64,000 bases of DNA from Devosia sp. (GCF_024707125.1 NZ_JANQAH010000007.1:558001-622000); one strand, 5' to 3'; counted from the first letter of the stretch, positions 53,776-62,932 are shown. A program made the numbers and translations. Notes: generated by a model not told the origin, from the sequence alone.

Positions 53776-54537
53776 ATGACCGCACCGCTCTTTCCACGCC
53801 CCGTCGCTCATCGCGGCCTGCACGACCGCGCCAATGGCGTCATCGAAAACAGCGCCAGCGCCTTTGCCGCCGCCATTGCGGGCAATTTCGCCATCGAGTG
53901 CGATCTCCAGCTCACCAGCGACGGTCACGCGGTGGTCTTTCACGATGAGAAGCTCGAACGGCTGACGGGCGAAACCGGTCTTGTCAGCGACCGTACCCTC
54001 GCCGAAATGACCGACATGAAGCTGCTCGACAGCGCCGCCGGCGACCGTCCGCAGACCTTCGACGCTTTCCTCGAGCAAATCTCGGGACGCGCCCTCCTCC
54101 AGGTCGAGCTCAAGCACCAGCCGAGCCTTGATGCCACGCGCCGCCTCGCGACGGTTGCGGCCGAAGCGCTCGCCAAATATTCCGGCCCGACCACGGTCGA
54201 ATCCTTCGATCCGCGCCTCATCGCTCTCATCCGCGAATACGGCTTTGCCGGCCCGCGCGGCATCATCACCTACGACTACGAAGGCGAAGACTATCCGCCG
54301 GGGATCACCGAGGACGAGCGCTACACGCTCCGCCACCTCCTCCACTGGCATGAGACGCAGTTCGACTTCATTTCCTGCGACAAGAACGCCCTGACACTGC
54401 CCGCGATCACATTCTGGCGCGCCCTCGGCAAGCCGGTGACCGCCTGGACGATCCGGTCTAAGGTTGAAGCGGAGGCCGCGGCCCCCTACATCGACCAGAT
54501 CGTGTTCGAAGGGTTCAACCCGGACAGTGTCTCCTAA
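53776..54537 (+). CDS. Glycerophosphodiester phosphodiesterase
   Basis: A 253-residue GDPD-type TIM barrel that hydrolyses glycerophosphodiesters to sn-glycerol 3-phosphate and an alcohol. The catalytic motif is VAHRGLHDRANGVIENS (HR of the active site), followed by the metal ligands in AIECDLQLTSDGHAVVFHDE, and LLQVELKHQ with the third acidic ligand. The C-terminus ends with the family-typical TIRSKVEAE. It has no signal peptide, so it is cytosolic. The 3' end overlaps the GTG start of the DUF482-type gene by 11 bases. The short gap upstream has no clear promoter. Confidence 0.92.
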   Translation: MTAPLFPRPVAHRGLHDRANGVIENSASAFAAAIAGNFAIECDLQLTSDGHAVVFHDEKLERLTGETGLVSDRTLAEMTDMKLLDSAAGDRPQTFDAFLEQISGRALLQVELKHQPSLDATRRLATVAAEALAKYSGPTTVESFDPRLIALIREYGFAGPRGIITYDYEGEDYPPGITEDERYTLRHLLHWHETQFDFISCDKNALTLPAITFWRALGKPVTAWTIRSKVEAEAAAPYIDQIVFEGFNPDSVS

Positions 54538-55702
54538 AGAGCTTTCAGCAACCATCCATCCCTCGACGGCCTCCATTCCGGCCGAGCAGTGGAATTCCCT
54601 TGTGCCGGGCACCGATGGGGTGCCCGACAATCCCTTCCTCGATCACGCCTTCTTTCTCGCGCTCGAAGAATCGGGCTGCGCCAACGGCCGCACTGGCTGG
54701 CAGCCGCAGCACATCCTCATCAAGGACGAAGCCGGCACTGCCGTAGGCTTGTTGCCTCTGTTCCTCAAAACCCATTCCATGGGCGAATATGTCTTCGACC
54801 ACGGCTGGGCCCAGGCGCTCGAACGCGCCGGCGGACACTATTATCCCAAGCTGCAGGGCTCCATCCCCTTCACGCCCGTGACCGCCCCAAAGCTGCTGGT
54901 TCCCTCGGACAGTCTCGAAATCCGCGCTGCACTGCTCTCGACAGCCGAAGAGCTGGCCCGCCAGCGCAATGCCTCGTCCGTACACCTGACCTTCCTTCCC
55001 GGCGAAGATGCGGCCACGGCCACGGCCTCGGACTGGCTGAGCCGCGTGGACACGCAGTTCCACTGGCACAATGACGGCTTTCCGACTTTTGACGCCTTTC
55101 TCGAAACCCTCTCCTCGCGCAAGCGCAAGGTGATCCGTCGCGAGCGCCGCGACGCATTAGCCGATGGCATCACCATTCGGTGGCTCAACGGAAGGGATAT
55201 CGAGGAGCATCACTGGGATGCTTTCTTCGATTTCTACGAGGACACCGGTTCTCGGAAGTGGGGCCAGCCCTATCTCAACCGCAAATTCTTCTCGCTGCTC
55301 GGCCAGTACATGGCCGACCGGATCGTCCTGATCTTCGCCTACGATCGCAATGAGCCCATTGCCGGCGCTATCAATTTCATCGGCAAGGACCGGCTCTATG
55401 GGCGCAATTGGGGCGCGACCCGCGAAGTGCCATTCCTCCATTTCGAGGTCTGCTACTACCAGGCTATCGACTACGCCATCGCCCACGGCCTCAGGGTTGT
55501 CGAGGCAGGCGCGCAGGGCGAACACAAGCTCGCGCGCGGCTACACCCCGGTGAGCACGCATTCGGCGCACTGGATTGCCCATCCGGGCCTCAGGGAGGCC
55601 GTTGCTGACTATCTCGAGGCAGAACGCCCTGCGGTAACCCACGAGCAGTCGGTGCTCGAAACTTTCTCACCCTACCGGCGCGGCGAACGCACCGATCGCT
55701 GA
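54527..55702 (+). CDS. DUF482-type GNAT/peptidogalycan-biosynthesis family protein
   Basis: A 391-residue protein of the GNAT-like FemAB-related family once called DUF482. Seen: PDNPFLDHAFFLALEESGC near the N-terminus, FLKTHSMGEYVFDHGWAQALERAG with the family's DHGWA motif, KLQGSIPFTPVTAPKLL, SSRKRKVIRRERRDA, and the C-terminal WGATREVPFLHFEVCYYQAIDYAI, VVEAGAQGEHKLARGYTPV. Its enzymatic role is unproven, but the fold suggests transfer of an aminoacyl or acyl group. It starts at GTG within the 3' end of the glycerophosphodiesterase gene (11-base overlap), so the two are coupled. Confidence 0.88.
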   Translation: MSPKELSATIHPSTASIPAEQWNSLVPGTDGVPDNPFLDHAFFLALEESGCANGRTGWQPQHILIKDEAGTAVGLLPLFLKTHSMGEYVFDHGWAQALERAGGHYYPKLQGSIPFTPVTAPKLLVPSDSLEIRAALLSTAEELARQRNASSVHLTFLPGEDAATATASDWLSRVDTQFHWHNDGFPTFDAFLETLSSRKRKVIRRERRDALADGITIRWLNGRDIEEHHWDAFFDFYEDTGSRKWGQPYLNRKFFSLLGQYMADRIVLIFAYDRNEPIAGAINFIGKDRLYGRNWGATREVPFLHFEVCYYQAIDYAIAHGLRVVEAGAQGEHKLARGYTPVSTHSAHWIAHPGLREAVADYLEAERPAVTHEQSVLETFSPYRRGERTDR

Positions 55703-55759
55703 TCGCGTGCGGCGGCAAAGCACCTTTCCCTCCCCGGCGATCGATTCTAAAACCGTCTT

Positions 55760-56884
55760 ATGTTTTGGGACGCTTTCATTTTTTTGCTTCAAGCCGCGCT
55801 CGCCTTCGTCGTTTCGACGGCTCTTTTCGATGCGCTCCACTGGCTGCTGCACCGCTGGGAAAAATCTCCCAATCCGTGGCTGAGGAAATTCTCCTCCTGG
55901 CACTGGGTCCACCACAAGTTCCTCGGCCTCGATATGCAGGTTAACCCGGCCTATGTCCGGGCCAATATCTGGTTCCACGTCCTGCCCGAATACCTCACCG
56001 CAATGCTGGGAACGCTGCTGTTCCTTTTCGTCTTTCCCTGGCCGCCGATCGCGCTCGTCGCCCTGGTGCGCACGATCATGCTGGGCCTGACGCTGCGGGA
56101 AGAAGGGCTCGATTTCAACCACATGTCCATGAACCGCGTGGGAGGCCAGCAGGGCCTTCTCTGGGTAAACAACAATTACCACGCGATGCATCACGTCTAT
56201 CCGCACAACTTCTTCTCATCCTTCACCAATGTCTTCGATCTCGTCGCCGGCACGACCTGCCAGATCGAGGGGCGGCGCTTTCTCGTTACCGGTTCGGGCG
56301 GCGCCTTCGGCTCAGCCATGATCAAGGCGCTGGAAAAGCGCGGCGCCATTGTCGAAGTGGCAAAGTCAGGTGTCGATTTTTCTGCAGGCAGCTACGCCGG
56401 ACTAGAAGAAAAGCTCGCGCGCGCCGATGTTCTCGTGCTTTCCCATGGCGCCAAGACCGACGACTGCTGGAACGCCAATTACGTCACCTTCCGCGATCTC
56501 ATCGAGCGTTTCACCGCCATCGGCAAAGGCCGCCTGGCGCCACCCGAAGTCTGGGCGCTGGGCTCCGAAGTCGAATTTCATGGCGATATGGGCCTTGATG
56601 AACTCAAGGACTATTCCAGTTCCAAGCGCGCCTTTGCCGCCCGCGCTCGCCACTATTATCGCTCCGACGATCTCATTTACCGCCACATCGTCCCCTCGTC
56701 CTTCACCTCCGCCATGGGCAAGGGCGCGATGTCAGCGGAAACGGCCGTCAACATCGCGCTGTTTTTCATCACGCGCGGTATCAAGTATGTTCCGGTTACA
56801 TTGACGGGCCTTGCCGTCCTCAATTTCTTCCGCTTCCGCTACGCCAACAATGCCGGCGACGAAACGCTGGCCGCAGCCGAATAA
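55760..56884 (+). CDS. Bifunctional sterol-desaturase-like / short-chain dehydrogenase fusion
   Basis: A 374-residue fusion. The first 165 residues are a fatty acid hydroxylase/sterol desaturase-type membrane domain with histidine boxes HWLLH (H27, H31), HWVHH (H48-H52) and HAMHH (H141-H145), plus about four hydrophobic helices. The rest is a short-chain dehydrogenase: Rossmann loop TGSGGAFG (177-184), a serine in ALGSEVE (269), and the catalytic Tyr-x-x-x-Lys pair Y285/K289 in DYSSSK. The parts are joined without a stop. Similar fusions are annotated in cyanobacteria and rhizobia, with unknown substrate. A hydroxylation followed by oxidation of the product is plausible but inferred. The gene lies between a DUF482 and a HIT gene. 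Confidence 0.85.
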   Translation: MFWDAFIFLLQAALAFVVSTALFDALHWLLHRWEKSPNPWLRKFSSWHWVHHKFLGLDMQVNPAYVRANIWFHVLPEYLTAMLGTLLFLFVFPWPPIALVALVRTIMLGLTLREEGLDFNHMSMNRVGGQQGLLWVNNNYHAMHHVYPHNFFSSFTNVFDLVAGTTCQIEGRRFLVTGSGGAFGSAMIKALEKRGAIVEVAKSGVDFSAGSYAGLEEKLARADVLVLSHGAKTDDCWNANYVTFRDLIERFTAIGKGRLAPPEVWALGSEVEFHGDMGLDELKDYSSSKRAFAARARHYYRSDDLIYRHIVPSSFTSAMGKGAMSAETAVNIALFFITRGIKYVPVTLTGLAVLNFFRFRYANNAGDETLAAAE

Positions 56885-56896
56885 TCCGAGGAGCCA

Positions 56897-57313
56897 ATGA
56901 GCTACGATCCGACCAATATCTTCGCCAAAATCCTCAAGGGCGAACTGCCCTGTCACAAGGTCTATGAAGACGAGACGGCGTTGGTGATGATGGACATCTT
57001 CCCCCAGTCGAGGGGCCACACGCTAGTCATTCCAAGGGCCGCCTCGCGTAACCTTCTCGATGCCGATCCTGCGGCTCTCGCGGAAGTCATCCCGCTGGTG
57101 CAACGCGTCGCCAAGGCTGTCCAGACCGCCACCAAGGCCGATGGCCTGCGTCTAGCCCAGTTCAACGAAGCCCCGGCCGGCCAGACCGTCTTCCACCTGC
57201 ATTTTCACATCATTCCCGCTTATGAGGGCATTGCCCTTGGCGCCCACGCCGCCGGCCGCGCCGACGATGGCGAACTGGCCCAATTGGCCAAGGACATTGC
57301 GGCAGCGCTCTAG
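56897..57313 (+). CDS. HIT-family nucleotide hydrolase/transferase
   Basis: A 138-residue histidine-triad protein. The triad is in VFHLHFHIIPAYEG (His-x-His-x-His), and the N-terminal strand region is NIFAKILKGELPCHKVYEDETALVMMDIFPQSRGHTLVIPR. Family members hydrolyse AMP-lysine, AMP-amine or dinucleoside polyphosphates. CGAGGAG precedes the ATG. It lies just upstream of the lexA SOS boxes and 97 bases before the lexA start, in the same direction, but the SOS-boxed promoter suggests lexA has its own control. Confidence 0.92.
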   Translation: MSYDPTNIFAKILKGELPCHKVYEDETALVMMDIFPQSRGHTLVIPRAASRNLLDADPAALAEVIPLVQRVAKAVQTATKADGLRLAQFNEAPAGQTVFHLHFHIIPAYEGIALGAHAAGRADDGELAQLAKDIAAAL

Positions 57314-57348
57314 CACCCGGAAAACACCAAAACCCCAAGACTCTTGCG

Positions 57349-57388
57349 GAACATAGGTGGAACACATATAGTCGTTCCGTCTATGTTC
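57349..57388. promoter_or_regulatory. Paired LexA (SOS) boxes of the lexA promoter
   Basis: Two alphaproteobacterial SOS boxes of the form GTTC-N7-GTTC: GAAC-ATAGGTG-GAAC at 57349-57363 (reverse orientation) and GTTC-CGTCTAT-GTTC at 57374-57388. They lie 22-61 bases before the lexA ATG, separated by 10 bases. This matches the known LexA site of Rhizobiales and Caulobacter and predicts autoregulation. Confidence 0.9.
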
Positions 57389-57409
57389 CGATTCTGGGGT
57401 CGCCGGGCA

Positions 57410-58117
57410 ATGCTGACGCGCAAACAACACGAACTTCTCATGTTCATTCATGAACGCATGAAGGAAAGCGGCATTCCGCCGTCCTTCGATGAAATGAAGG
57501 ACGCGCTCGATCTCGCCTCCAAATCAGGCATTCACCGGCTGATCACCGCGCTTGAAGAGCGCGGCTTCATCCGCCGCCTGCCCAACCGGGCCCGCGCGCT
57601 GGAAGTGGTAAAGCTCCCCGATTCGATGAACCCCTCGCTTGGCGGCCGCAAGTCCCGCTTTGAGCCATCCGTGATCGAGGGCAATCTGGGCAAGGTCGCC
57701 TCGCCTCCCGCACGCAGCACCGACGACTATGCCCGCCCGATCTCGATCCCTGTCATGGGCCGCATCGCCGCCGGTACGCCGATCGAGGCGATCCAGAGCC
57801 ATTCCCACACCATCGCCGTTCCCCCGGAAATGCTCGGCGCTGGCGAACACTATGCGCTTGAAGTGCGCGGTGACTCGATGATCGAGGCCGGCATTTTTGA
57901 CGGCGACACGGTGCTCATAAAGAAGCAAGACACGGCCTCGACCGGCGAGATCATCGTCGCTCTCGTCGATGACGAGGAAGCCACCCTCAAGCGCCTGCGC
58001 CGCAAGGGCAATACCGTGGCGCTTGAAGCTGCCAATCCGGCCTACGAAACCCGCATCTTCCCGCCCGACCGCGTCAAGGTGCAGGGTAGGCTCGTTGGGC
58101 TCCTGCGGAAATATTGA
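57410..58117 (+). CDS. lexA: LexA repressor
   Basis: SOS repressor (235 residues). The N-terminal winged helix ([20 protein letters not shown]) is followed by the family's DNA-recognition region ([21 protein letters not shown]). The C-terminal autoprotease has the Ala-Gly cleavage site in [12 protein letters not shown], the catalytic serine in [15 protein letters not shown] and the lysine in [12 protein letters not shown]. The ATG at 57410 is 22 bases after the second SOS box. The NTF2-like gene overlaps its stop codon (TGATG), so SOS induction would also raise that gene. Confidence 0.97.
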   Translation: MLTRKQHELLMFIHERMKESGIPPSFDEMKDALDLASKSGIHRLITALEERGFIRRLPNRARALEVVKLPDSMNPSLGGRKSRFEPSVIEGNLGKVASPPARSTDDYARPISIPVMGRIAAGTPIEAIQSHSHTIAVPPEMLGAGEHYALEVRGDSMIEAGIFDGDTVLIKKQDTASTGEIIVALVDDEEATLKRLRRKGNTVALEAANPAYETRIFPPDRVKVQGRLVGLLRKY

Positions 58118-58497
58118 TGAGCGTGGCCGCCACACCTGAAGCGGTGATGGCGGCTTATGCCGACCTGATCAACCGGCACGATTTTGCGCTGCTGGTCCCC
58201 CTGATCGCCCCGGAAGCCAGCTTCTGGTTCAGTTCGGGCACCTACAAGGGCTACGACGCGGTGCGCGAAGCCTTCGAGCGTACTTGGCGACGTCTCGCCA
58301 ACGAGACCTATTGGCTCGAAGACCTCGCCTGGATCGCCAGAAGCGCGGAGGCCGCCAGCTGCACGTACCGCTTTCATTGGCACGCTACGATCGACGGTCA
58401 ACGCGCCGAAGGCAAAGGTCGCGGCACGACGGTTCTTGCCAAAAGCGAGAATGGCTGGCGCATCGTTCATGAACACTTGAGCGCCTTTCCGACGTAG
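58117..58497 (+). CDS. NTF2-like (SnoaL/DUF4440) protein coupled to lexA
   Basis: A 126-residue NTF2-fold protein: AYADLINRHDFALLVPLIAPEASFWFSSGTYKGYDAVREAFERTW, then SCTYRFHWHATIDGQRAEGKGRGTTVLAKSENGWRIVHEHLSAFP. The ending is typical of the SnoaL/DUF4440 group. No catalytic assignment. The ATG overlaps the lexA stop (TGATG), so it is co-translated with lexA and probably part of the SOS-induced transcript. That pairing gives a hint of a stress role, but no function is claimed. Confidence 0.85.
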   Translation: MSVAATPEAVMAAYADLINRHDFALLVPLIAPEASFWFSSGTYKGYDAVREAFERTWRRLANETYWLEDLAWIARSAEAASCTYRFHWHATIDGQRAEGKGRGTTVLAKSENGWRIVHEHLSAFPT

Positions 58498-58707
58498 CTG
58501 AGGCCGCCACGCGTTCGCCGTCAAGGCGTGTCTCAACCGGGACCAGTCTCACGCACATCCATGGCCATTGGGGCTTCCGTTGGTGCCCGCCACCCAGCCT
58601 GCGACATCGCGAACCAAACAAAAATGGCAAAGTTTAAGCCGATTTTTAGCGCCATCGCGCATCCTCTAGCCTGAATCTAGGCCCCCCTAATTGGAACGAG
58701 GACCGCG

Positions 58708-60503
58708 ATGCGCATCAGCACGATCACCAATTGGGCATATGCCTTGACCGTAGGCCTGACCTTGTTGTCAGGCGGTTCGTTCATCATTGGGACGCACTAC
58801 GCGGATCGCGAGCGTGACGCCCTCGATACGGCATGGAAGGCTGATGAGAGTGTCGAAGCGCTGGCCCGGGCGGCCGAGCTGACCACGGAGGACGCCCGAC
58901 TTTACGTGTTCACTGGCGAGCAACGATACCAACAGGCTTTTCAGGCGGCCCTGGCCGAAGAGCGTGAACGGGAACGCGCGGTTCGCATATTGCGAGAACG
59001 GGGGCTGCCCGAAGAGGAATTGGCAGCGCTTCGCGCGATAGAAGCAAACGCCGAAATCCTGGACGCAATCGAGGAAGGCGCGGTTGCAGACTTTGCCAAC
59101 GGAGCCGAAGCTCAAGCCAAAGCGGCTCTCTTCTCTCCCGAACACGAAGAAGCCCAGTTCGGCCTCCTGAGCAGCGTCAGCCATTTTGTCGATCTCGTTG
59201 CCACGCGAACCCGCGGGGAAGTGGAGCAGGCAAGCGCTCAGGCAGCTCTTTGGGGAACGATAGCCAAGTCGATGCTCGCCCTGACCGCCGTGGTCTTCCT
59301 GTGCGTGCTCTATTTTGTCCTGACGCGGCGTGTGACGCGCCCCTTGCTTCGCATGAGCAATGTCGTGCAGCGCCTCGCCAAGCAGGACTATGATGTTCAG
59401 CTTCTGACAGACGGTCGTCGCGACGAGATTGGCGACATGAACCAGGCGATCCAGATATTTCGTGACAACGGCCTGGAAAGAGAGCGCCTGGACGCCGAAC
59501 GGCGCAAGGATCAGCAGACCAAGGACCAGATTCTACAACTGATGCATCGTCTCCAGGCCTGTCGACTGGAAGGAGAACTTGCCCCGGTCGTGTCCCTGTT
59601 TGCCTCGCAACTGTTTCCGGATCTGTCCGGCCATCTCTTCGTGATGAACGCGGGCAGGACGGCGCTGATCGCCAAAAGCAGTTGGGGCACGCCCACCCTG
59701 TCCGGCAGAGAATTCGCCGCTCATGAATGCTGGGGAATTCGAAGAGGCAGAGCGCATTTCAGCGAGGGCGCAAACAGTGACGTCAGATGCCTCCACCTTG
59801 AACAACAAGGCTCAAGCTCGGCCCTTTGCGTTCCGCTCTCTGCGCGCGGGGACACGGTCGGCGCACTGTACTTCGAGGAAGCCGAAGGCAGCGCGGCCCT
59901 CGGGAAAGCACGAACATATGTCGAGTTGATCGCGGAAAATCTGGCCCTGGCGATCGCCAATCTTCAATTGCGGGATCGACTGGCCAACCTCGCCGTGAAG
60001 GACCCCCTGACTGGACTACTCAATCGGCGCTCGCTGGACGAGAATCTGGCGGAGTTGATCCAGGGGGTGAAGACGGTTCCGCTTCGCTGATGATGATCGA
60101 TATCGACCATTTCAAACGCTTCAACGATCAGTTCGGACATGACGCAGGCGACTTCGTCATGGGTCAGGTGGCGGCCATCATGACGAGTATCGCTGGACCC
60201 GGCGGTGTCGTGCATCGATATGGCGGCGAGGAGTTCGCAATCATCCTTCGAAAGCAGGACACAACTGCGGCGCTCCACACCGCGGAAGCGATAAGGCATG
60301 CCATCGAAACGGCGCCGATCGACTATCAGGGGCGGCCCTTGGGAACTGTCACCGTTTCCATCGGCATAGCCTCCACCGAAGATGATCGACCCAAAGCCAC
60401 GCTGATGTAGCGGGCCGATGCGGCGCTTCTGCAGGCCAAGTCCAGCGGTAGAAATGCCGTGGTCAGCGATTGGTCTGGCCGCGCCAATAGACGCCTTGCA
60501 TGA
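58708..60503 (+). pseudogene. Degraded membrane diguanylate cyclase (HAMP-GAF-GGDEF)
   Basis: A former sensor cyclase. Two membrane helices (about 11-30 and 190-210) flank a periplasmic helical region (a CHASE3-like look, with many Glu/Ala), followed by HAMP (RPLLRMSNVVQRLAKQD), a GAF-like region, and GGDEF. It is broken twice. At the G5 run 60063-60067 the frame shifts (one G missing), after which MIDIDHFKRFNDQFGHDAGDF and HRYGGEEFAII continue in another frame. Then an in-frame TAG at 60408-60410 interrupts the end, which continues as RADAALLQAKSSGRNAVVS to a stop at 60501-60503. Two lesions make a real pseudogene likely. GGEEF lacks an RxxD site upstream. Confidence 0.85.
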
Positions 60504-60578
60504 AGGAAAACAGGTCGCACTCCGCTTGCTGCAAGCTGAGGCGATGACGACCGGTCTATCGCCTCGGGCGTCACTTCG

Positions 60579-60601
60579 GCCCTCCGGCCGAACCGGAGGG
60601 C
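60579..60601. terminator. GC-rich hairpin after the cyclase pseudogene
   Basis: GCCCTCCGG (60579-60587) pairs perfectly with CCGGAGGGC (60593-60601) over a 5-base loop. It is followed on the plus strand by GTCTGTTCGT and is not a strong intrinsic terminator by its tail. It lies between the convergent pseudogene and hydrolase gene, in a natural place for transcription to end on both sides. Confidence 0.45.
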
Positions 60602-60626
60602 GTCTGTTCGTGCAGCCCCCTTGGGA

Positions 60627-61571
60627 CTAGGAAGCCTTCTGCCGTTCCAGCCAGCCCAATATCGTCCGGTTCGTCTCTTCCGGTTTTTCCTGCTGGATCC
60701 AGTGCCCGCAATCGAGCATGACCACATCTACATTCGGAACGAACGTAGCCAGCTTATCGGACGGCGGAATCGCGTCGCGCGCGCCGTGGATCATGAGTGT
60801 TGGCTGCCGAATGATAGGATCCGCATCGGCCAACAGATGCCAGTTGCGATCAAGATTCCTGTACCAGTTGATGCTGCCGGTGAATCCCGTTTTCTCGAAG
60901 GCCGAGACGAAAACCGCCAACTCGCCGTCGCTCATCAAGGGCTCCCCGAGCGGCGTTTCTACCCTGGCGAGATTGATCATCGCCATGCCCGGCTCAGGCT
61001 CCTTGAAGGGCTCGTTTTTCCGATAGAGGTTGCGTAGGAACCGGAAGGCATTCTCGTCCAATACGGCGTCGGCCACGCCCGGCTGCCGATTGAAATGGAC
61101 GAAATAGTACTCGCTGCCAAGGATTTGCTCCAGGAACTCGATCCAGGGCAGCTCTCCGCGCTCCTGGTATGGCAGGCTCAGATTGATCACTTTGTTGACG
61201 CGGCTCGGATGCAACAGGGTCAGCCCCCAGACGACCATCGCTCCCCAGTCGTGACCGACAAAAGTGGCTTGGTCGTAGCCGTAGTGATCGAGAAGCGCGA
61301 CAAGGTCACCCGCCAAATGCTCGATGTCATAGGCTGAGACTTCGGCCGGACGGGACGAGTTGCCATAGCCCCGTTGGTTCGGAACGATGACATGGTAGCC
61401 GGCTGCGACAAGGGCCGGCACCTGGTAGCGCCAGGAAAAAGCATGCTCCGGCCAGCCGTGACAGAGCACAATCGGGTTTCCGTGATTTTCCCGGCCTGCC
61501 TCGAAGACTTCGAGTTTCACGCCGTTGACGGAAACAAGCGAAGGCTTGGGAAAGTCGATCATATTGGGCAT
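60627..61571 (-). CDS. Alpha/beta hydrolase, epoxide hydrolase-like
   Basis: A 314-residue alpha/beta hydrolase. Seen: VLCHGWPEHAFSWRYQVPAL with the HGxP oxyanion motif, the nucleophile elbow VGHDWGAMVVWG with aspartate instead of serine (typical of epoxide hydrolases and dehalogenases), VIVPNQRGYGNSSRP, and a final catalytic His in VVMLDCGHWIQQEKPEE. A lid tyrosine may be in YYFVHFN and INWYRN. The Asp nucleophile makes epoxide hydrolase the likeliest activity, and the substrate is unknown. It is divergent from the WYL regulator, which may control it. Confidence 0.9.
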   Translation of the reverse strand: MPNMIDFPKPSLVSVNGVKLEVFEAGRENHGNPIVLCHGWPEHAFSWRYQVPALVAAGYHVIVPNQRGYGNSSRPAEVSAYDIEHLAGDLVALLDHYGYDQATFVGHDWGAMVVWGLTLLHPSRVNKVINLSLPYQERGELPWIEFLEQILGSEYYFVHFNRQPGVADAVLDENAFRFLRNLYRKNEPFKEPEPGMAMINLARVETPLGEPLMSDGELAVFVSAFEKTGFTGSINWYRNLDRNWHLLADADPIIRQPTLMIHGARDAIPPSDKLATFVPNVDVVMLDCGHWIQQEKPEETNRTILGWLERQKAS

Positions 61572-61657
61572 TGGTCATTCACCTTGCTGATGTTGCGACC
61601 GCTGCCTAAAAGTGAATGGTGCCAAACTTTGACACCATTGAATGACATCCTCTCCGA

Positions 61658-62377
61658 ATGAAAGCTCGCCTCCGACAAGACGCCATCGTGCGCAGCCTTC
61701 GCCGCAACGGCACGTCGACAGTAGCCGACCTCGCCGAAGCGGTTGGCGCGTCCCGGCGCACCGTTCTGCGTGACATCAGCGCGTTGCGTGATGAGGGTTT
61801 TGTCATTCATTCCGAGCCCGGGCGCGGCGGTGGCCTGCAACTCGATCCGCAATCGCTTCAGACCACAGCGCGGCTCTCGGTCGCCGAAGTCTTCGCGCTT
61901 CTCATCAGCGTTGCATCGATGCGTGCAGCCGGAAACCTTCCCTTTTCGGATCTCGCCGATGCCGGGCTCTCCAAAATCGAGGCAGCCTTGCCGCCGGACA
62001 AGTTGCGCGACCTGCGCCGATTCCTGGGCTGCCTCTATGTCGGGCAACTGTCACCGCAGGTGGACATCTCGGATATGGGTGCGATGGACCCCACGCTGCT
62101 GCCGGCATTCGAGACGGCATTTCTCCAGCGGCAGCATCTGCGCTTCCAATACCGTGACGCAAAAGGGATCTTGTCCCACCGAAATGTTGAGCCGCAGGCC
62201 ATGCTGATCCTGCCGCCGCTATGGTATTTGGTGGCCTGGGATCCGGCGCGTAACGACTTCCGTCACTTTCGTATGGACCGGATCAGCACGCCGGCAATCG
62301 ACGAAGGCGCAACCTTTCAGCGGCGGCATGTGCCGTTCGAGGATCACGTCCGCCCAGTTCGCGATCTGTCTCGTTGA
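61658..62377 (+). CDS. YafY-type WYL-domain transcriptional regulator
   Basis: A 239-residue regulator. The N-terminal HTH (DeoR-like, residues about 5-60) is VRSLRRNGTSTVADLAEAVGASRRTVLRDISALRDEGFVIHSEPGRGGG. The C-terminal WYL domain is FETAFLQRQHLRFQYRDAKGILSHRNVEPQAMLILPPLWYLVAWDPARNDFRHFRMDRI, with the WYL triad in the LWYLVAW position. Members sense small molecules. Divergently transcribed from the epoxide hydrolase-like gene with 86 bases between, so it probably regulates that promoter. Confidence 0.92.
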   Translation: MKARLRQDAIVRSLRRNGTSTVADLAEAVGASRRTVLRDISALRDEGFVIHSEPGRGGGLQLDPQSLQTTARLSVAEVFALLISVASMRAAGNLPFSDLADAGLSKIEAALPPDKLRDLRRFLGCLYVGQLSPQVDISDMGAMDPTLLPAFETAFLQRQHLRFQYRDAKGILSHRNVEPQAMLILPPLWYLVAWDPARNDFRHFRMDRISTPAIDEGATFQRRHVPFEDHVRPVRDLSR

Positions 62378-62932
62378 ACGCGGCACATAGGCATTCGCCG
62401 TTGCACAGCCTGAACAGCGCAACGCCGGCGCGCGCGCCTTCCTCCCACCCCAAAACTCTCCCCGCTACCCACCACCGCCAACGTCCCATCGGCCAATGCC
62501 TTTCGCGGCCACCACCAAACTTATCCCCGGCCCCTGCCCTTCATGCCACTATCCCTCCGTTCCCACCGCAACACGCGGTACCGACGAAGTGCCGGGTGGG
62601 GAGACGGGCTGCTTGAGGTCGCTCAGGCGGGTGCGTGGATGCCGACCACCGGTCAAGCGGCAGTGAGCCCCCGTTGCATCTTGGGATGCTTCCGACGGCG
62701 ATCTGGACCGTAAAACCTCAAAAGGGGACCGCTCGAGGCGTGCGCAAAAAAATCCCGATCGTGGGAAGCGGCTTTCGCCTCTTCTTTTCATCCACATTTC
62801 GGGGCGAAAGCCGCTTTCCGCCGTGCGCCCGATGGGCGCCGCGACCGTGCAACCGCGACGCCAACAAAAAGGCCGGGCGGCACTTTGTGCTGCCCGGCCT
62901 TTGGTCAAAGCGTGGTTACGCCTCGATCAGGC
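62378..62932. other. 555-base intergenic region with a long inverted repeat
   Basis: No convincing gene is seen on either strand; the frames present are short or have codon use typical of noise. At 62766-62779 AAGCGGCTTTCGCC pairs perfectly with GGCGAAAGCCGCTT at 62803-62816, with 23 bases between, forming a large hairpin. The next bases on each side are also near complementary. It may be a dispersed repeat unit or an extra 3' structure of the WYL transcript. A terminator for the dehydratase gene lies at its right end. Confidence 0.55.
62866..62903 (-). terminator. Intrinsic terminator of the IlvD/Edd dehydratase
   Basis: GGCCGGGCGGCAC (62871-62883) pairs with GTGCTGCCCGGCC (62887-62899), one G-U, 3-base loop. 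On the minus strand it is followed by TTTTT (A5 at 62866-62870 on the plus strand), 30 bases after the dehydratase stop. TTT on the plus side gives possible weak bidirectional use. Confidence 0.88.
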
